DNA from: a bacterium
GTDB taxonomy: Bacteria; Vulcanimicrobiota; Xenobia; Xenobiales; JADMJV01
Direction of reading: 5' to 3'
DNA: 55,566 nucleotides
Assembly (NCBI GenBank): GCA_030149525.1
Contig: JASBRJ010000031.1
Location: 1-55,566 of the forward strand
In this document: positions 46,377 through 54,537 of the stretch, one piece after another
Layout: every line of letters begins with the position of its first letter
How positions within the stretch are numbered: position 1 is the first letter of the stretch
Position numbers and translations under genes: made by a program
Notes under the pieces: model-generated
Database searches by the model: none
The model's input: only the letters and a program-made list of their open reading frames with translations
What the model was told of the DNA's origin: nothing

Positions 46377-47750
46377 ATGGTCGACTGGCGGAAAGAGATA
46401 AAAGAGACGCTCATTCTAGGCATTCCCATGGCGGGAGCCCAGCTCTCGCAGTTGCTTATGACCACAACCGACGTGGCTCTGGTGGGCCGCCTCCGAGGCG
46501 AAGCGCTGGCTGCTATGGCGGTGGGACAAGCCAGCTACGGTATGGTCCTCTCTCTGGGTATCGGGCTCTGTAGCGCCATCGGTCCGTTGGTAAGCCAGGC
46601 TCACGGAGCAGAGAACAGACCGGCGATGGTGCGTTCGGTGGCCGTCGGTTCCGTGGTGGCCCTTCTGTTGGGCCTCCTCTGCTGGCCCTTACTCTACCAG
46701 GTGGATCTCCTGTACGGATGGCTGGAATACTCCCAGGAGATGGCTCAGTTGGCCACCGGATACACACGAGCCGCTGCCCTGGGACTCCCCTTCGCCTTTC
46801 TCTTTCTGGTTCTCAAAGGATATCTCGACGCCGTCTCTCGCCCTCGTTGGCCCATGGCAGTGGCCGTTGTGGGAATTCTCGTCAACGCCGTGGCCGACTA
46901 TGCCTTTATGTACGGCTACTGGGGATTTCCCGCTCTCGGTGTTACCGGCACCGGCCTTGCCACCTCAGCCGTCAACCTCTTTATGTCGATAGCGTTGCTT
47001 TTGATGATCTGGAGAGGGGAACATTTTCACGCTGTGACGCAAGCCAGACTCGCCGAGTGGAAGGAGTTCCTGGCCGTAGGACTCCCCATCGCAGGCTCCA
47101 TCGGAGTCGAAGTTGGGCTTTTCGTTATCGGCGCTCTAATGATGGGCAAGCTCGGTACCGACGAGGCCGCGGCCCACCAAATTGTCTTGACCTGTGCCGC
47201 GACAACCTTCATGGTTCCGCTGGGGGTCTCGTTTGCGGGCTCGACTCGAGTCGGTCAGGCGGTGGGTCGGCGAGACTTCCAGGCTGTTCGTCCGGCGGGC
47301 CTTGCCGCCATGGGAGTCGGCTTGACTTTTATGGTGATCACCTGCATGCTCTTCGTCTCTTTCCCCCACAAGATCGTCGAACTTTTTTGGGACCCCGCCG
47401 TAGAGAAGAGTCAAACGGTTCAGATGTTTGCCGTCCAGCTACTCTTCATCGCAGGCGTCTTTCAGATGATGGACGGGGTTCAGGTGACGGCCATCGGAGC
47501 CCTGCGGGGGCTCAAGGACGTCACTATCCCCATGCTCATAGCGGGCCTGTCGTATTGGGTGGTGGGCCTCAGCGCCGCCGTCTACCTCACCTTTCACACC
47601 CCCCTGAGACATCAGGGGCTGTGGGTCGGTTTCGTCTTGGGCCTCTCCACCGCCGCCGTGGGTCTGACCCTCAGGTTTCTCCTTCTGAGCAAGCGAGTCT
47701 GCTACGATAAAGAGCTTCAGCGACGGGTCTCCGTAGAGGCCGCCGCCTAG
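46377..47750 (+). CDS. MATE-family efflux transporter
   Basis: A 457-residue membrane protein with 12 helices and MATE features in the first half (L-I-L-G-I-P-M-A-G-A-Q-L-S-Q-L near 10-24, V-G-R-L near 34, plus G-P-L-V-S-Q-A-H-G near 67). Members export drugs, dyes or metabolites using sodium or protons. ATG 46377 is chosen; a TTG at 46371 gives the same frame. It meets the arginine deiminase gene tail to tail after 20 bases. Confidence 0.9.
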   Translation: MVDWRKEIKETLILGIPMAGAQLSQLLMTTTDVALVGRLRGEALAAMAVGQASYGMVLSLGIGLCSAIGPLVSQAHGAENRPAMVRSVAVGSVVALLLGLLCWPLLYQVDLLYGWLEYSQEMAQLATGYTRAAALGLPFAFLFLVLKGYLDAVSRPRWPMAVAVVGILVNAVADYAFMYGYWGFPALGVTGTGLATSAVNLFMSIALLLMIWRGEHFHAVTQARLAEWKEFLAVGLPIAGSIGVEVGLFVIGALMMGKLGTDEAAAHQIVLTCAATTFMVPLGVSFAGSTRVGQAVGRRDFQAVRPAGLAAMGVGLTFMVITCMLFVSFPHKIVELFWDPAVEKSQTVQMFAVQLLFIAGVFQMMDGVQVTAIGALRGLKDVTIPMLIAGLSYWVVGLSAAVYLTFHTPLRHQGLWVGFVLGLSTAAVGLTLRFLLLSKRVCYDKELQRRVSVEAAA

Positions 47751-47770
47751 AGCGGTTTGTCCATAAAGTA

Positions 47771-49039
47771 TTAGTCTCTCAAGAGAGGCATGGTCATACA
47801 GTGAGGACCGCCCCGGGCTCTTGAAAGCTCCGGACCTCCGATGAGAAAGACCGTCTTTTTTGCGGGATCGAAAATATGTCGACCGGCGGCCCGACTCTCC
47901 TGGGCCGTCACCACCCGGTACCCCTGTCTCATCAGTTCGTCGATAGTGCGATGATTGCGGGCATAGAGAATGATGTTGCCGGGCGCGATACAAACGGCGT
48001 TCGCTCCGTCCGTCCACTGCTCTCGCTGCTGATCGATGGGATCGTCACCGCCGCACAGGATAGGTTTGAGGTCGATCCCCTCTTCTTTGAGAGCGGAGAA
48101 AAGCGAGGGCTTGAGTTCGGAGTGAACATGACCTTGCCGGATATCCTTCTTGACCACAGGACACAGCTGAGGGGTATCCCCTACAAAGAGGGGTGGATAG
48201 ACTAAACACTCCTCTTCGCTTGTTAAACTGAAGACCGTATCCAGATGCATCAGCGCTCTCACTTGAGGCAACATGACAAGAAAGATCTTCTCGTAGGTGG
48301 AATTCTTCATCAGGGAGTTCGCCAACAGATCGACGGCCACTTCGCTGGTTCTCTCCGAACGACCGATGAGGAGAATCTTATCGCTCAAGACAGCGATATC
48401 TCCGCCCTCAAGACCCGGCAGCACGTTGCGGTGTAAATATTCGGGCTTGGCCAACTCATTGAACAAGAACTTTTTCTGCTCTGCCAGTTTGAGTTCGGGG
48501 TGAAACCCGTAGGCGAACTCCATTATCAGAGGCTCTCGCCGACGAGCTTTTCGGGCCATGGAGCCCACCATCACACCGTCCTGAGCCACCACGAGAGGGT
48601 CGCGGACGAACAGTAAGTTGGGGAGTGGAGTCAAGGACCAGCCGTAACTTCCGTCCTCATGCTCAAGTCCGCCGATAACCGCGTCGGCCAAAGCCATAGG
48701 TGACAAGGAGCCCAGTCGCTCAAGGGTCGCCGGCTCAAGTTGCTCCAAGTATCCTACCGTCTCGATGAAGTGCTCGCGCACCCCGGAATCTTCCAGAGTC
48801 CGCGCCAGGACGTCCTGAATCTCCAGCACATGCTCTGCAGAGAGGCCGAGCAGTTGTCGGAAATGATTGTGCTCCTCTCGGGCGGCCGCTCCGAACAGAA
48901 TGTCCTCGAACAGAAGATCATTCATCATAGCCGGAATCATGCGATCCACTTCCCGACCGGGGCTGTGGGTCATCACGGCACGAAGCCGCCCGGTCTCACT
49001 TCTTACTCCTAAACCGTTAGGAAATTGAGAATCCGCCAA
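47771..49039 (-). CDS. arcA: Arginine deiminase
   Basis: A 422-residue enzyme that turns arginine into citrulline and ammonia. Motifs: F-V-R-D-P near 145 (catalytic Asp region), L-E-G-G-D near 210, H-L-D-T-V near 265, and the catalytic C414 in G-G-P-H-C-M-T-M-P near the C-terminus. The start is TTG at 49039: a strong GGAGGAG lies in the last codons of the upstream M20 gene, with a good gap. No carbamoyl-phosphate/carbamate kinase or ornithine carbamoyltransferase gene is nearby, so the classical three-gene pathway is not shown here. Confidence 0.93.
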   Translation of the reverse strand: MADSQFPNGLGVRSETGRLRAVMTHSPGREVDRMIPAMMNDLLFEDILFGAAAREEHNHFRQLLGLSAEHVLEIQDVLARTLEDSGVREHFIETVGYLEQLEPATLERLGSLSPMALADAVIGGLEHEDGSYGWSLTPLPNLLFVRDPLVVAQDGVMVGSMARKARRREPLIMEFAYGFHPELKLAEQKKFLFNELAKPEYLHRNVLPGLEGGDIAVLSDKILLIGRSERTSEVAVDLLANSLMKNSTYEKIFLVMLPQVRALMHLDTVFSLTSEEECLVYPPLFVGDTPQLCPVVKKDIRQGHVHSELKPSLFSALKEEGIDLKPILCGGDDPIDQQREQWTDGANAVCIAPGNIILYARNHRTIDELMRQGYRVVTAQESRAAGRHIFDPAKKTVFLIGGPELSRARGGPHCMTMPLLRD

Positions 49040-49040
49040 A

Positions 49041-50282
49041 TCAGTACTCCTCCTGAGAGAGGTGAACTCGTTCGGTTCCGGCGGCGATTCTGGCCGCGGT
49101 ATAGAGCGAGAGTGCGCCTTTGGGAATCAGCTGGTCGGGGAAGTCGTACTCACTGGAGTGAAGCGGGGGGTGATCGACTCCTGACCCGAGAGCAAAAAAC
49201 GCACCCGGCATTCTCATGAGGAACTCTCCGAAATCTTCCGACCAGGGAAAGATCACGGGGATCTCTTCCGGCTCATAACCCAGTCGGTCAAAAGCTTGCT
49301 TGAGAATCTGCACCCCCTCGGGAGTATTGACCGTGGCCGGAAACGGGTCGTGACGAACGAACTCCATCTGAAGACCGTGGGCACTCCCTATGAGACTGGC
49401 CCGTTCCCGCATAGCGTTGACAAGAATGGCCAATTGCCGGTTGTTCTCCGCGCGGACAGTGAAACACAGTTCAGCCTCGCCGGGAGAAATTCCGAAGTCG
49501 TTATGACCCATATGAATAGAGGTAGGCGTGACCAGGCCCACGGAATTGAGCCCCCCCAATTCGCTGGGGAGTCCGCAGAAGGAGGATATCATTTGCGACA
49601 GCGCGCGGGCCGGATTCTTCCCTTTCTGCGGCTCACTGGCGTGGGAAGGAGCTCCGATGATCTTGATGGACATCCCCTCCGAGGCGGGACAGAAGGGACC
49701 GTCCTTGATAAGGATCTGCCCCAAAGGGTGTCCGGGAACGTTGTGCAGACCAAAGGCCCAACTGGCCTCCAACTTCGGGAAGCGGGTGTCGGCAAGGATT
49801 GCCCTGGCTCCCACACCGGTCTCCTCGGCAGGTTGGTAGAGCAGGATCGCCTTCCCGGCGGGCAGAGGATACTTCTCCAGCAGAACGGAGACGGCGGTGA
49901 CGATGGCTGCGTGTCCGTCGTGACCGCACTTGTGGGCGATACCCGGTCGTGTGCTGCAGTGCGGCAATTCCGGCGTATCGTCCATAGGGAGCGCGTCGAT
50001 CTCGGTGCGGATAATGACATTGGAGCCGGGTTTACCGGAGTCGAAGACGGCTGCTAATCCGGTCCCTCCGAAATTGCGTAGGATCTCGGTGGGATGGACT
50101 CTTTCCTTCAGCCAACGCTCGATGCGGTCGGCAGAATCCTGTTCGTCGGATGAAAGGCAGGGGTTTCTATGAAGATCCCATCTCAATTCCAGCACTTCCG
50201 AGGAATGGTGAGCTAGAAGGTCTTCCAGTTCCTTCATTGTCGGTTCAATGGTAGGGTCGGTTTGTTCTTCAGTGGATTGCAT
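49041..50282 (-). CDS. M20D-type amidohydrolase (aminoacylase/hippurate hydrolase-like)
   Basis: A 413-residue metallopeptidase-fold amidohydrolase. Motifs: R-T-E-I-D-A-L-P near 92, H-K-C-G-H-D-G-H-A near 112, E-E-T-G near 155, and a late C-terminal H-S-S-E-Y-D. The family hydrolyses N-acyl amino acids or peptide-like amides. Its stop precedes the arginine deiminase start by only one base, with the deiminase ribosome site inside its last codons, so the two are coupled. An N-acyl-arginine-type substrate is a reasonable guess but unproven. Confidence 0.88.
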   Translation of the reverse strand: MQSTEEQTDPTIEPTMKELEDLLAHHSSEVLELRWDLHRNPCLSSDEQDSADRIERWLKERVHPTEILRNFGGTGLAAVFDSGKPGSNVIIRTEIDALPMDDTPELPHCSTRPGIAHKCGHDGHAAIVTAVSVLLEKYPLPAGKAILLYQPAEETGVGARAILADTRFPKLEASWAFGLHNVPGHPLGQILIKDGPFCPASEGMSIKIIGAPSHASEPQKGKNPARALSQMISSFCGLPSELGGLNSVGLVTPTSIHMGHNDFGISPGEAELCFTVRAENNRQLAILVNAMRERASLIGSAHGLQMEFVRHDPFPATVNTPEGVQILKQAFDRLGYEPEEIPVIFPWSEDFGEFLMRMPGAFFALGSGVDHPPLHSSEYDFPDQLIPKGALSLYTAARIAAGTERVHLSQEEY

Positions 50283-50369
50283 TCTGGCCGCTTCTGGCGT
50301 GGACTGCCGTACCCTCTTATAGCCTCATTCCACAAAGGGACACCTACCCAGGTTAAGAAGCCTTCTCGG

Positions 50370-51857
50370 GTGACCTTTGGAACAGATTCCGGATATTCGC
50401 TCTACTGGGTAGTCGGCCCCGGTGCCGGCTCTGTCTTCGATCTCGCCACAGACACTCTCTCCATCGGGAGACTGGAGTATGAAAGAGAAGAGCGTGGTTG
50501 GATAAGAATCCCCGACCGAACCGTCTCAAGGCACCACGCCGACCTGGTGTGGCTGGAGGAACAGAACCTCTTTCAATACCGCCATAAATCCCAAACCAAC
50601 CCCTCTCGGATCGACGGACAGATCGTGACCCAGGACGTCCTGCTTCAGAACAACTCTCAACTGGCCATTGGCGCTTCGCAATTCTTACTCCAACGCCGCT
50701 GGGCAAGAGCCTCCACCCCACCCCACCCAATCAAGAAGCAGACCGACCAGGGGACGGAGTATTTCATCCAACTCCTTCCCGGTGGCTATTGCGAAACACT
50801 GTCCAAGGAAGAGGAAAACCGGCTGGGTCTCGATGTTTCCATCTACTGGGAGCCGAGATATCAGTGCTTCCTCGCCTCCGACGAAGCTGGAAGCCGTCCT
50901 GCTATCACTCGAAAGCTGGGCCCCAACACCTCGCAAAATTTTCCTTTCCGTAAGCCCACGGCACTGGAAGTGGGAGATATCCTCACTGTGGACTTTTGCC
51001 AATACCTTTTCTCCCAGCGTCCCAGTCAGTCCAGAGGCTCAAGCGTCAATTCGCTCCGTACCCCGAAGTCACTCATTCCGGGTTACCGTCGGCTCAAGAA
51101 ACTGGGTCAGGGAAGTTCCTCCGAGGTGTTTCTGATGCTCGATCCGGAAGGGAACAAGGTGGCGGCGAAATTTCTCCTTCCCCACCTGGTGAGAAATCCG
51201 GAAGCCCGGGCCAGTTTCGAGCGAGAAGGACAGATCGCGCTCAGCCTCAATCACCCTTGCCTCATCGATGTCATCCATGTGGGGACGAACGACGCGCAAG
51301 AGAAATACATCGTCTCCGAGTATCTTGAGCAAGGAACTGTCAGGGACTATCTCAAGCGTCAGGGTCGCCTGAGCTACAAAGAAGTGGTGGGACTTGCCAT
51401 GGACCTTGCCTCCGGCTTGAGCTTTCTCCATCAGCGGGGTCTGGTTCATCGCGATGTCAAACCGTCCAACATCTTCCTCCGAGGCCAACGAACAGTGTTG
51501 GCCGACTTCGGTATCGTCAAGGGTGTGGATCTGGACACAGCGCGGACAACGGGCTATACCGTGGGAACGCCGCACTACATGGCGCCCGAACACTTCAGAG
51601 GATTCACCGAGCCCCGCTCCGATCAATACGCCCTTGGAATTGTGCTGGTGGAGCTCTTGTCCGGTCGGCGACTTTTTGAAGCATCCGATCACCTGAGTCT
51701 TGCCCATCTTCATGTCCATCACGCCCCGGACCTAGAAGAGCTCTTACCGGACACTCCCCCCTCCGTCTTGGCGGCACTTCGGAAAATGCTGGCCAAGACT
51801 CCGGAAGAACGTTTCGACGACGCTCTCAGTGCCGCTCGAAGCTTCGCCAGGGTCTAG
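50370..51857 (+). CDS. Ser/Thr protein kinase with N-terminal FHA-like domain
   Basis: A 495-residue protein. The front (about 1-110) resembles an FHA domain: L-S-I-G-R near 29, V-S-R-H-H-A near 52. A second barrel-like region (about 115-230) is unclear. The kinase follows: G-Q-G-S-S-S-E-V near 250, K267 (A-A-K-F), H-R-D-V-K-P-S-N near 360-367, D-F-G near 380, and A-P-E. All catalytic residues are present. Start GTG 50370 is uncertain because the ORF extends upstream into the divergent M20 gene. No PASTA repeats or transmembrane helix are visible. Confidence 0.85.
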   Translation: MTFGTDSGYSLYWVVGPGAGSVFDLATDTLSIGRLEYEREERGWIRIPDRTVSRHHADLVWLEEQNLFQYRHKSQTNPSRIDGQIVTQDVLLQNNSQLAIGASQFLLQRRWARASTPPHPIKKQTDQGTEYFIQLLPGGYCETLSKEEENRLGLDVSIYWEPRYQCFLASDEAGSRPAITRKLGPNTSQNFPFRKPTALEVGDILTVDFCQYLFSQRPSQSRGSSVNSLRTPKSLIPGYRRLKKLGQGSSSEVFLMLDPEGNKVAAKFLLPHLVRNPEARASFEREGQIALSLNHPCLIDVIHVGTNDAQEKYIVSEYLEQGTVRDYLKRQGRLSYKEVVGLAMDLASGLSFLHQRGLVHRDVKPSNIFLRGQRTVLADFGIVKGVDLDTARTTGYTVGTPHYMAPEHFRGFTEPRSDQYALGIVLVELLSGRRLFEASDHLSLAHLHVHHAPDLEELLPDTPPSVLAALRKMLAKTPEERFDDALSAARSFARV

Positions 51858-51913
51858 CACAGCCTCTTGGAAGATGAGAGGCGTTCCTAAAACATTCAAA
51901 GAACCCAAACTCC

Positions 51914-53215
51914 ATGCAGTACCTTCCTCCTTTCCTTTGTCAGATTATCGACCTGACAGCCTTCGGTGGTCCACCTGAAGCTGTGGAACAAGCTCGAGAG
52001 GACTGGAACGCTTGGCGACAAGACTTCCAGCAATACTTCGAATCAGAGAGAGACTACTCACTTTCGAAAGAAGACGCTGCCGTGGTGGAGAATCTGCCTC
52101 ACCTCTTCAGGCAGTTAGAACAAACCGTGGAGCGCTCTTTCGGCTCTCCTGTTTCAGCGGACGACCTGGTTCAAAGTTCTCTGGCCTTTTTCGAAGCTCA
52201 TGACTCTTTCTTCCAGGAGCGGGAAAAGACGTATTTCGTCCAGAGCTCACCGTTAGACAAGCTTCTCAAAGTGGCGGTGGCCCACATTCAAGACCGGGCA
52301 CCTATTTCAGCGGTTCTGAAAAGGGGACCGGAGGCAGCTCTCGCTATCGAGGCCCTCCAGCAACTCTATCAGCAGACTCGCGAGCAACTCCCTCAAGAAC
52401 TGGTGGACGGAACTGTGGAGGGGTTTCGACGGGCCCAGAAAGGGCTCGACATTCTGGCAGAGTGGGGCGAAGAAGTGTCCAAGGACAAGTTGGAAGAGGC
52501 GATCTTCGAGCTCAAAAGTGCCGGCGAGTTGCTGGAGCATATACCTAATCTTTTTGACCGCTTTCAGAGGGAAGAGGGCTCTCCTATTCCGGTGATGGGG
52601 CCTCTTATCAATGTTCTTCGAGAAGAAGACGGCGAAGAGAATATCGCGCTCCTGCGCGACCAAGCCTGGCCCGACTTCATAGAACTGTGGGAGAGTCGAC
52701 GCGACGGCTGGATGTTGGAACCCGAGTTAGCTTATGAACTGTTGGGAGCTACCGAGGAAACCATCGGTCGGTTGGCCGATCTTCTGGAGCGCTACCCCGA
52801 ACAGGAAGACGAATTTTGGGACACGGTGGAGCTTCTCGAAGAGCAGTTCGATCAGATTCGAGAAAGCACCCTGAATCTCGATCATATGCCCTCCTCTCCC
52901 TACTGGCCGGAGACCCAGTTGGTGATCAACCTTCTGCAAGGCAGCGCCCCCATGTACGCCGCCCATACCCTGGCCCTGGGCATCTCTCAAGGTGGCCAGA
53001 AGGTGCCCCCCGCCATAGGCTTACTGGGCTCAGCCTTGAGGGAATTTCTGGAGCACCCGGAGCCGCTGCCGCTCTTGTTTGCTCTCAAGGCTTTGCGAGA
53101 CGACTTCGAACTCTCCAAGACGACCCGACTTTGCGGCTGCGGGTCACGGATTCCGCTGCAGGCTACCGTTTGCCCCGAGTGCGGGGGCCGATTGGAACTG
53201 TCCGTTTCCGGCTGA
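51914..53215 (+). CDS. Helical protein with C-terminal zinc ribbon, near the kinase
   Basis: A 433-residue protein, unrecognised, strongly acidic and helical, with no signal peptide. The last 30 residues have C-G-C-G-S ... C-P-E-C-G-G, a zinc-ribbon-like end. It starts 56 bases after the kinase stop. A role as kinase partner or substrate is suggested only by position. ATG 51914 lacks a clear ribosome site. Confidence 0.6.
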   Translation: MQYLPPFLCQIIDLTAFGGPPEAVEQAREDWNAWRQDFQQYFESERDYSLSKEDAAVVENLPHLFRQLEQTVERSFGSPVSADDLVQSSLAFFEAHDSFFQEREKTYFVQSSPLDKLLKVAVAHIQDRAPISAVLKRGPEAALAIEALQQLYQQTREQLPQELVDGTVEGFRRAQKGLDILAEWGEEVSKDKLEEAIFELKSAGELLEHIPNLFDRFQREEGSPIPVMGPLINVLREEDGEENIALLRDQAWPDFIELWESRRDGWMLEPELAYELLGATEETIGRLADLLERYPEQEDEFWDTVELLEEQFDQIRESTLNLDHMPSSPYWPETQLVINLLQGSAPMYAAHTLALGISQGGQKVPPAIGLLGSALREFLEHPEPLPLLFALKALRDDFELSKTTRLCGCGSRIPLQATVCPECGGRLELSVSG

Positions 53216-53227
53216 TGGTAACAGGTT

Positions 53228-54514
53228 CTAGTGCTCCACAGGCGGATGATTCTGCCAAAAGCTCTCCAACTCAGACGACACCTTCGACAGTTCCTGGGAC
53301 TTTACGACCCGCCTTTTCTCGAACGCCTTTCTTCGCAAGCGCCGACTGTACCAAAAGTAGAAATAGGCGGGCGACCCGTAGAGCAAACAAGGCAAGGTCC
53401 CGATAGGCCAGGCCAGAAAAGCGACTAGAGTGGCAAAGCCCCCCCAGGCACCCGGAAGAAGGTCGGCCCACCAGGGCATCTTTTCAGGCCGCATGAGAAT
53501 CTCCGCTTCCACCAAACTGTCACAAACCAATCCCACGACCTTATCCAGCGCCACACGCCGGGCAAGAAGTTCACTATACCCCCCGTCGGCCGTCTTAAGG
53601 GATAGTCCGCTCAGGTCCGTTTCTGCTTCACCACAGTCGTAAATCACTTCAAATCCGTGAGGGAAATCCGTCACTTCAAAAGGCTCCAGAAGACATCCTG
53701 ATTGCACCGGCCGAAAGAGAGAAGTTCCTTTGAACTCCGGTCGAACAAGAACCACGCATTCATGTTCGAGAGGCTCCTCGTCCCAATACTGAAAAGCGAT
53801 GGGACCGACTCCTCCGTAGGGCGACGTGACCTCGCCTTGAAAGTAAACAGCCCGAGACTGGCCCAGAGGCCTGTCCCGAAAACCCGGAGTCGCCTCGCCC
53901 TTAGCGTGCCACTCTATCCAATACTTGAGAGGCCCCCAGGAGGAGCCGACTATCGGATGGGCACCGCTTCGGTTGATAACCCCGTTGTAGATATTGATCT
54001 GCATGGGCGAGAAAAAGAAGCGTTCGGACCAGAGATAGTAAGGGAATTTTGGAGCCGTCCCCTCAAATCGGACGTTCAGAGTTGGAAAGCTCTCGATTGA
54101 CTCGGCTTCCCCCTCCCCCATCAACCAGGTCGCCCGACCTCCTTGCGACCAACAGACCGCCTCCAGGTCCCAACCGGAAATCCCACAAAGTCCAAGGACG
54201 ATTCGCTGAACAGGCCCTCCCCCCGAACGGAAACTGAGTCGGGCCGCGCTCAAATCCGCGAGAAGAGCGTCGGGGAGAGTTGGCGCCTCGGTCAACTCCA
54301 GGACCCACTCCCGTCGGTTGGTGGTGATGCTGAGATAACGACATCCCAACTCCAGAAACGCCATGCCCCACTGAAGCGTCCACAGTTCATCGTCGACCTG
54401 ACCGAAAGAAGCAAGCTTTCGCTTGGCTTCTTGCAGATCAACACGAAAGGCGCCACTGGACTCAAAATCACCCAGTGCCGCCTCTTGTTGAATGTAGTCA
54501 TCGAGCGAACCCAC
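53228..54514 (-). CDS. Family P protein 4 (P4), with hydrophobic C-terminus
   Basis: A 428-residue member of the four-paralog family: F-E-S-S-G-A-F-R-V-D near 17-26, F-S-P-M-Q-I-N-I-Y-N near 168, and S-G-C-L-L-E-P-F-E ... T-D-L-S-G-L-S-L near 275-305. Unlike the others it has a hydrophobic segment near 355-390 (with G-A-W-G-G-F-A-T-L-V), probably two membrane helices, and a basic tail. GTG 54514 is supported by GAAGAG upstream. It is directly downstream of the argininosuccinate synthase gene on the same strand (23-base gap). Confidence 0.65.
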   Translation of the reverse strand: MGSLDDYIQQEAALGDFESSGAFRVDLQEAKRKLASFGQVDDELWTLQWGMAFLELGCRYLSITTNRREWVLELTEAPTLPDALLADLSAARLSFRSGGGPVQRIVLGLCGISGWDLEAVCWSQGGRATWLMGEGEAESIESFPTLNVRFEGTAPKFPYYLWSERFFFSPMQINIYNGVINRSGAHPIVGSSWGPLKYWIEWHAKGEATPGFRDRPLGQSRAVYFQGEVTSPYGGVGPIAFQYWDEEPLEHECVVLVRPEFKGTSLFRPVQSGCLLEPFEVTDFPHGFEVIYDCGEAETDLSGLSLKTADGGYSELLARRVALDKVVGLVCDSLVEAEILMRPEKMPWWADLLPGAWGGFATLVAFLAWPIGTLPCLLYGSPAYFYFWYSRRLRRKAFEKRRVVKSQELSKVSSELESFWQNHPPVEH

Positions 54515-54537
54515 GGCGGGCTCTTCGACAAAAAGGT

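Noticed and set aside
46718-47710. 330-residue open frame on the plus strand
   Set aside because: A frame shadow of the MATE gene, rich in Arg, Ser and His, with no domain.
51862-51882. Hairpin between kinase and zinc-ribbon gene
   Set aside because: Six pairs with no T run; too weak to call a terminator.
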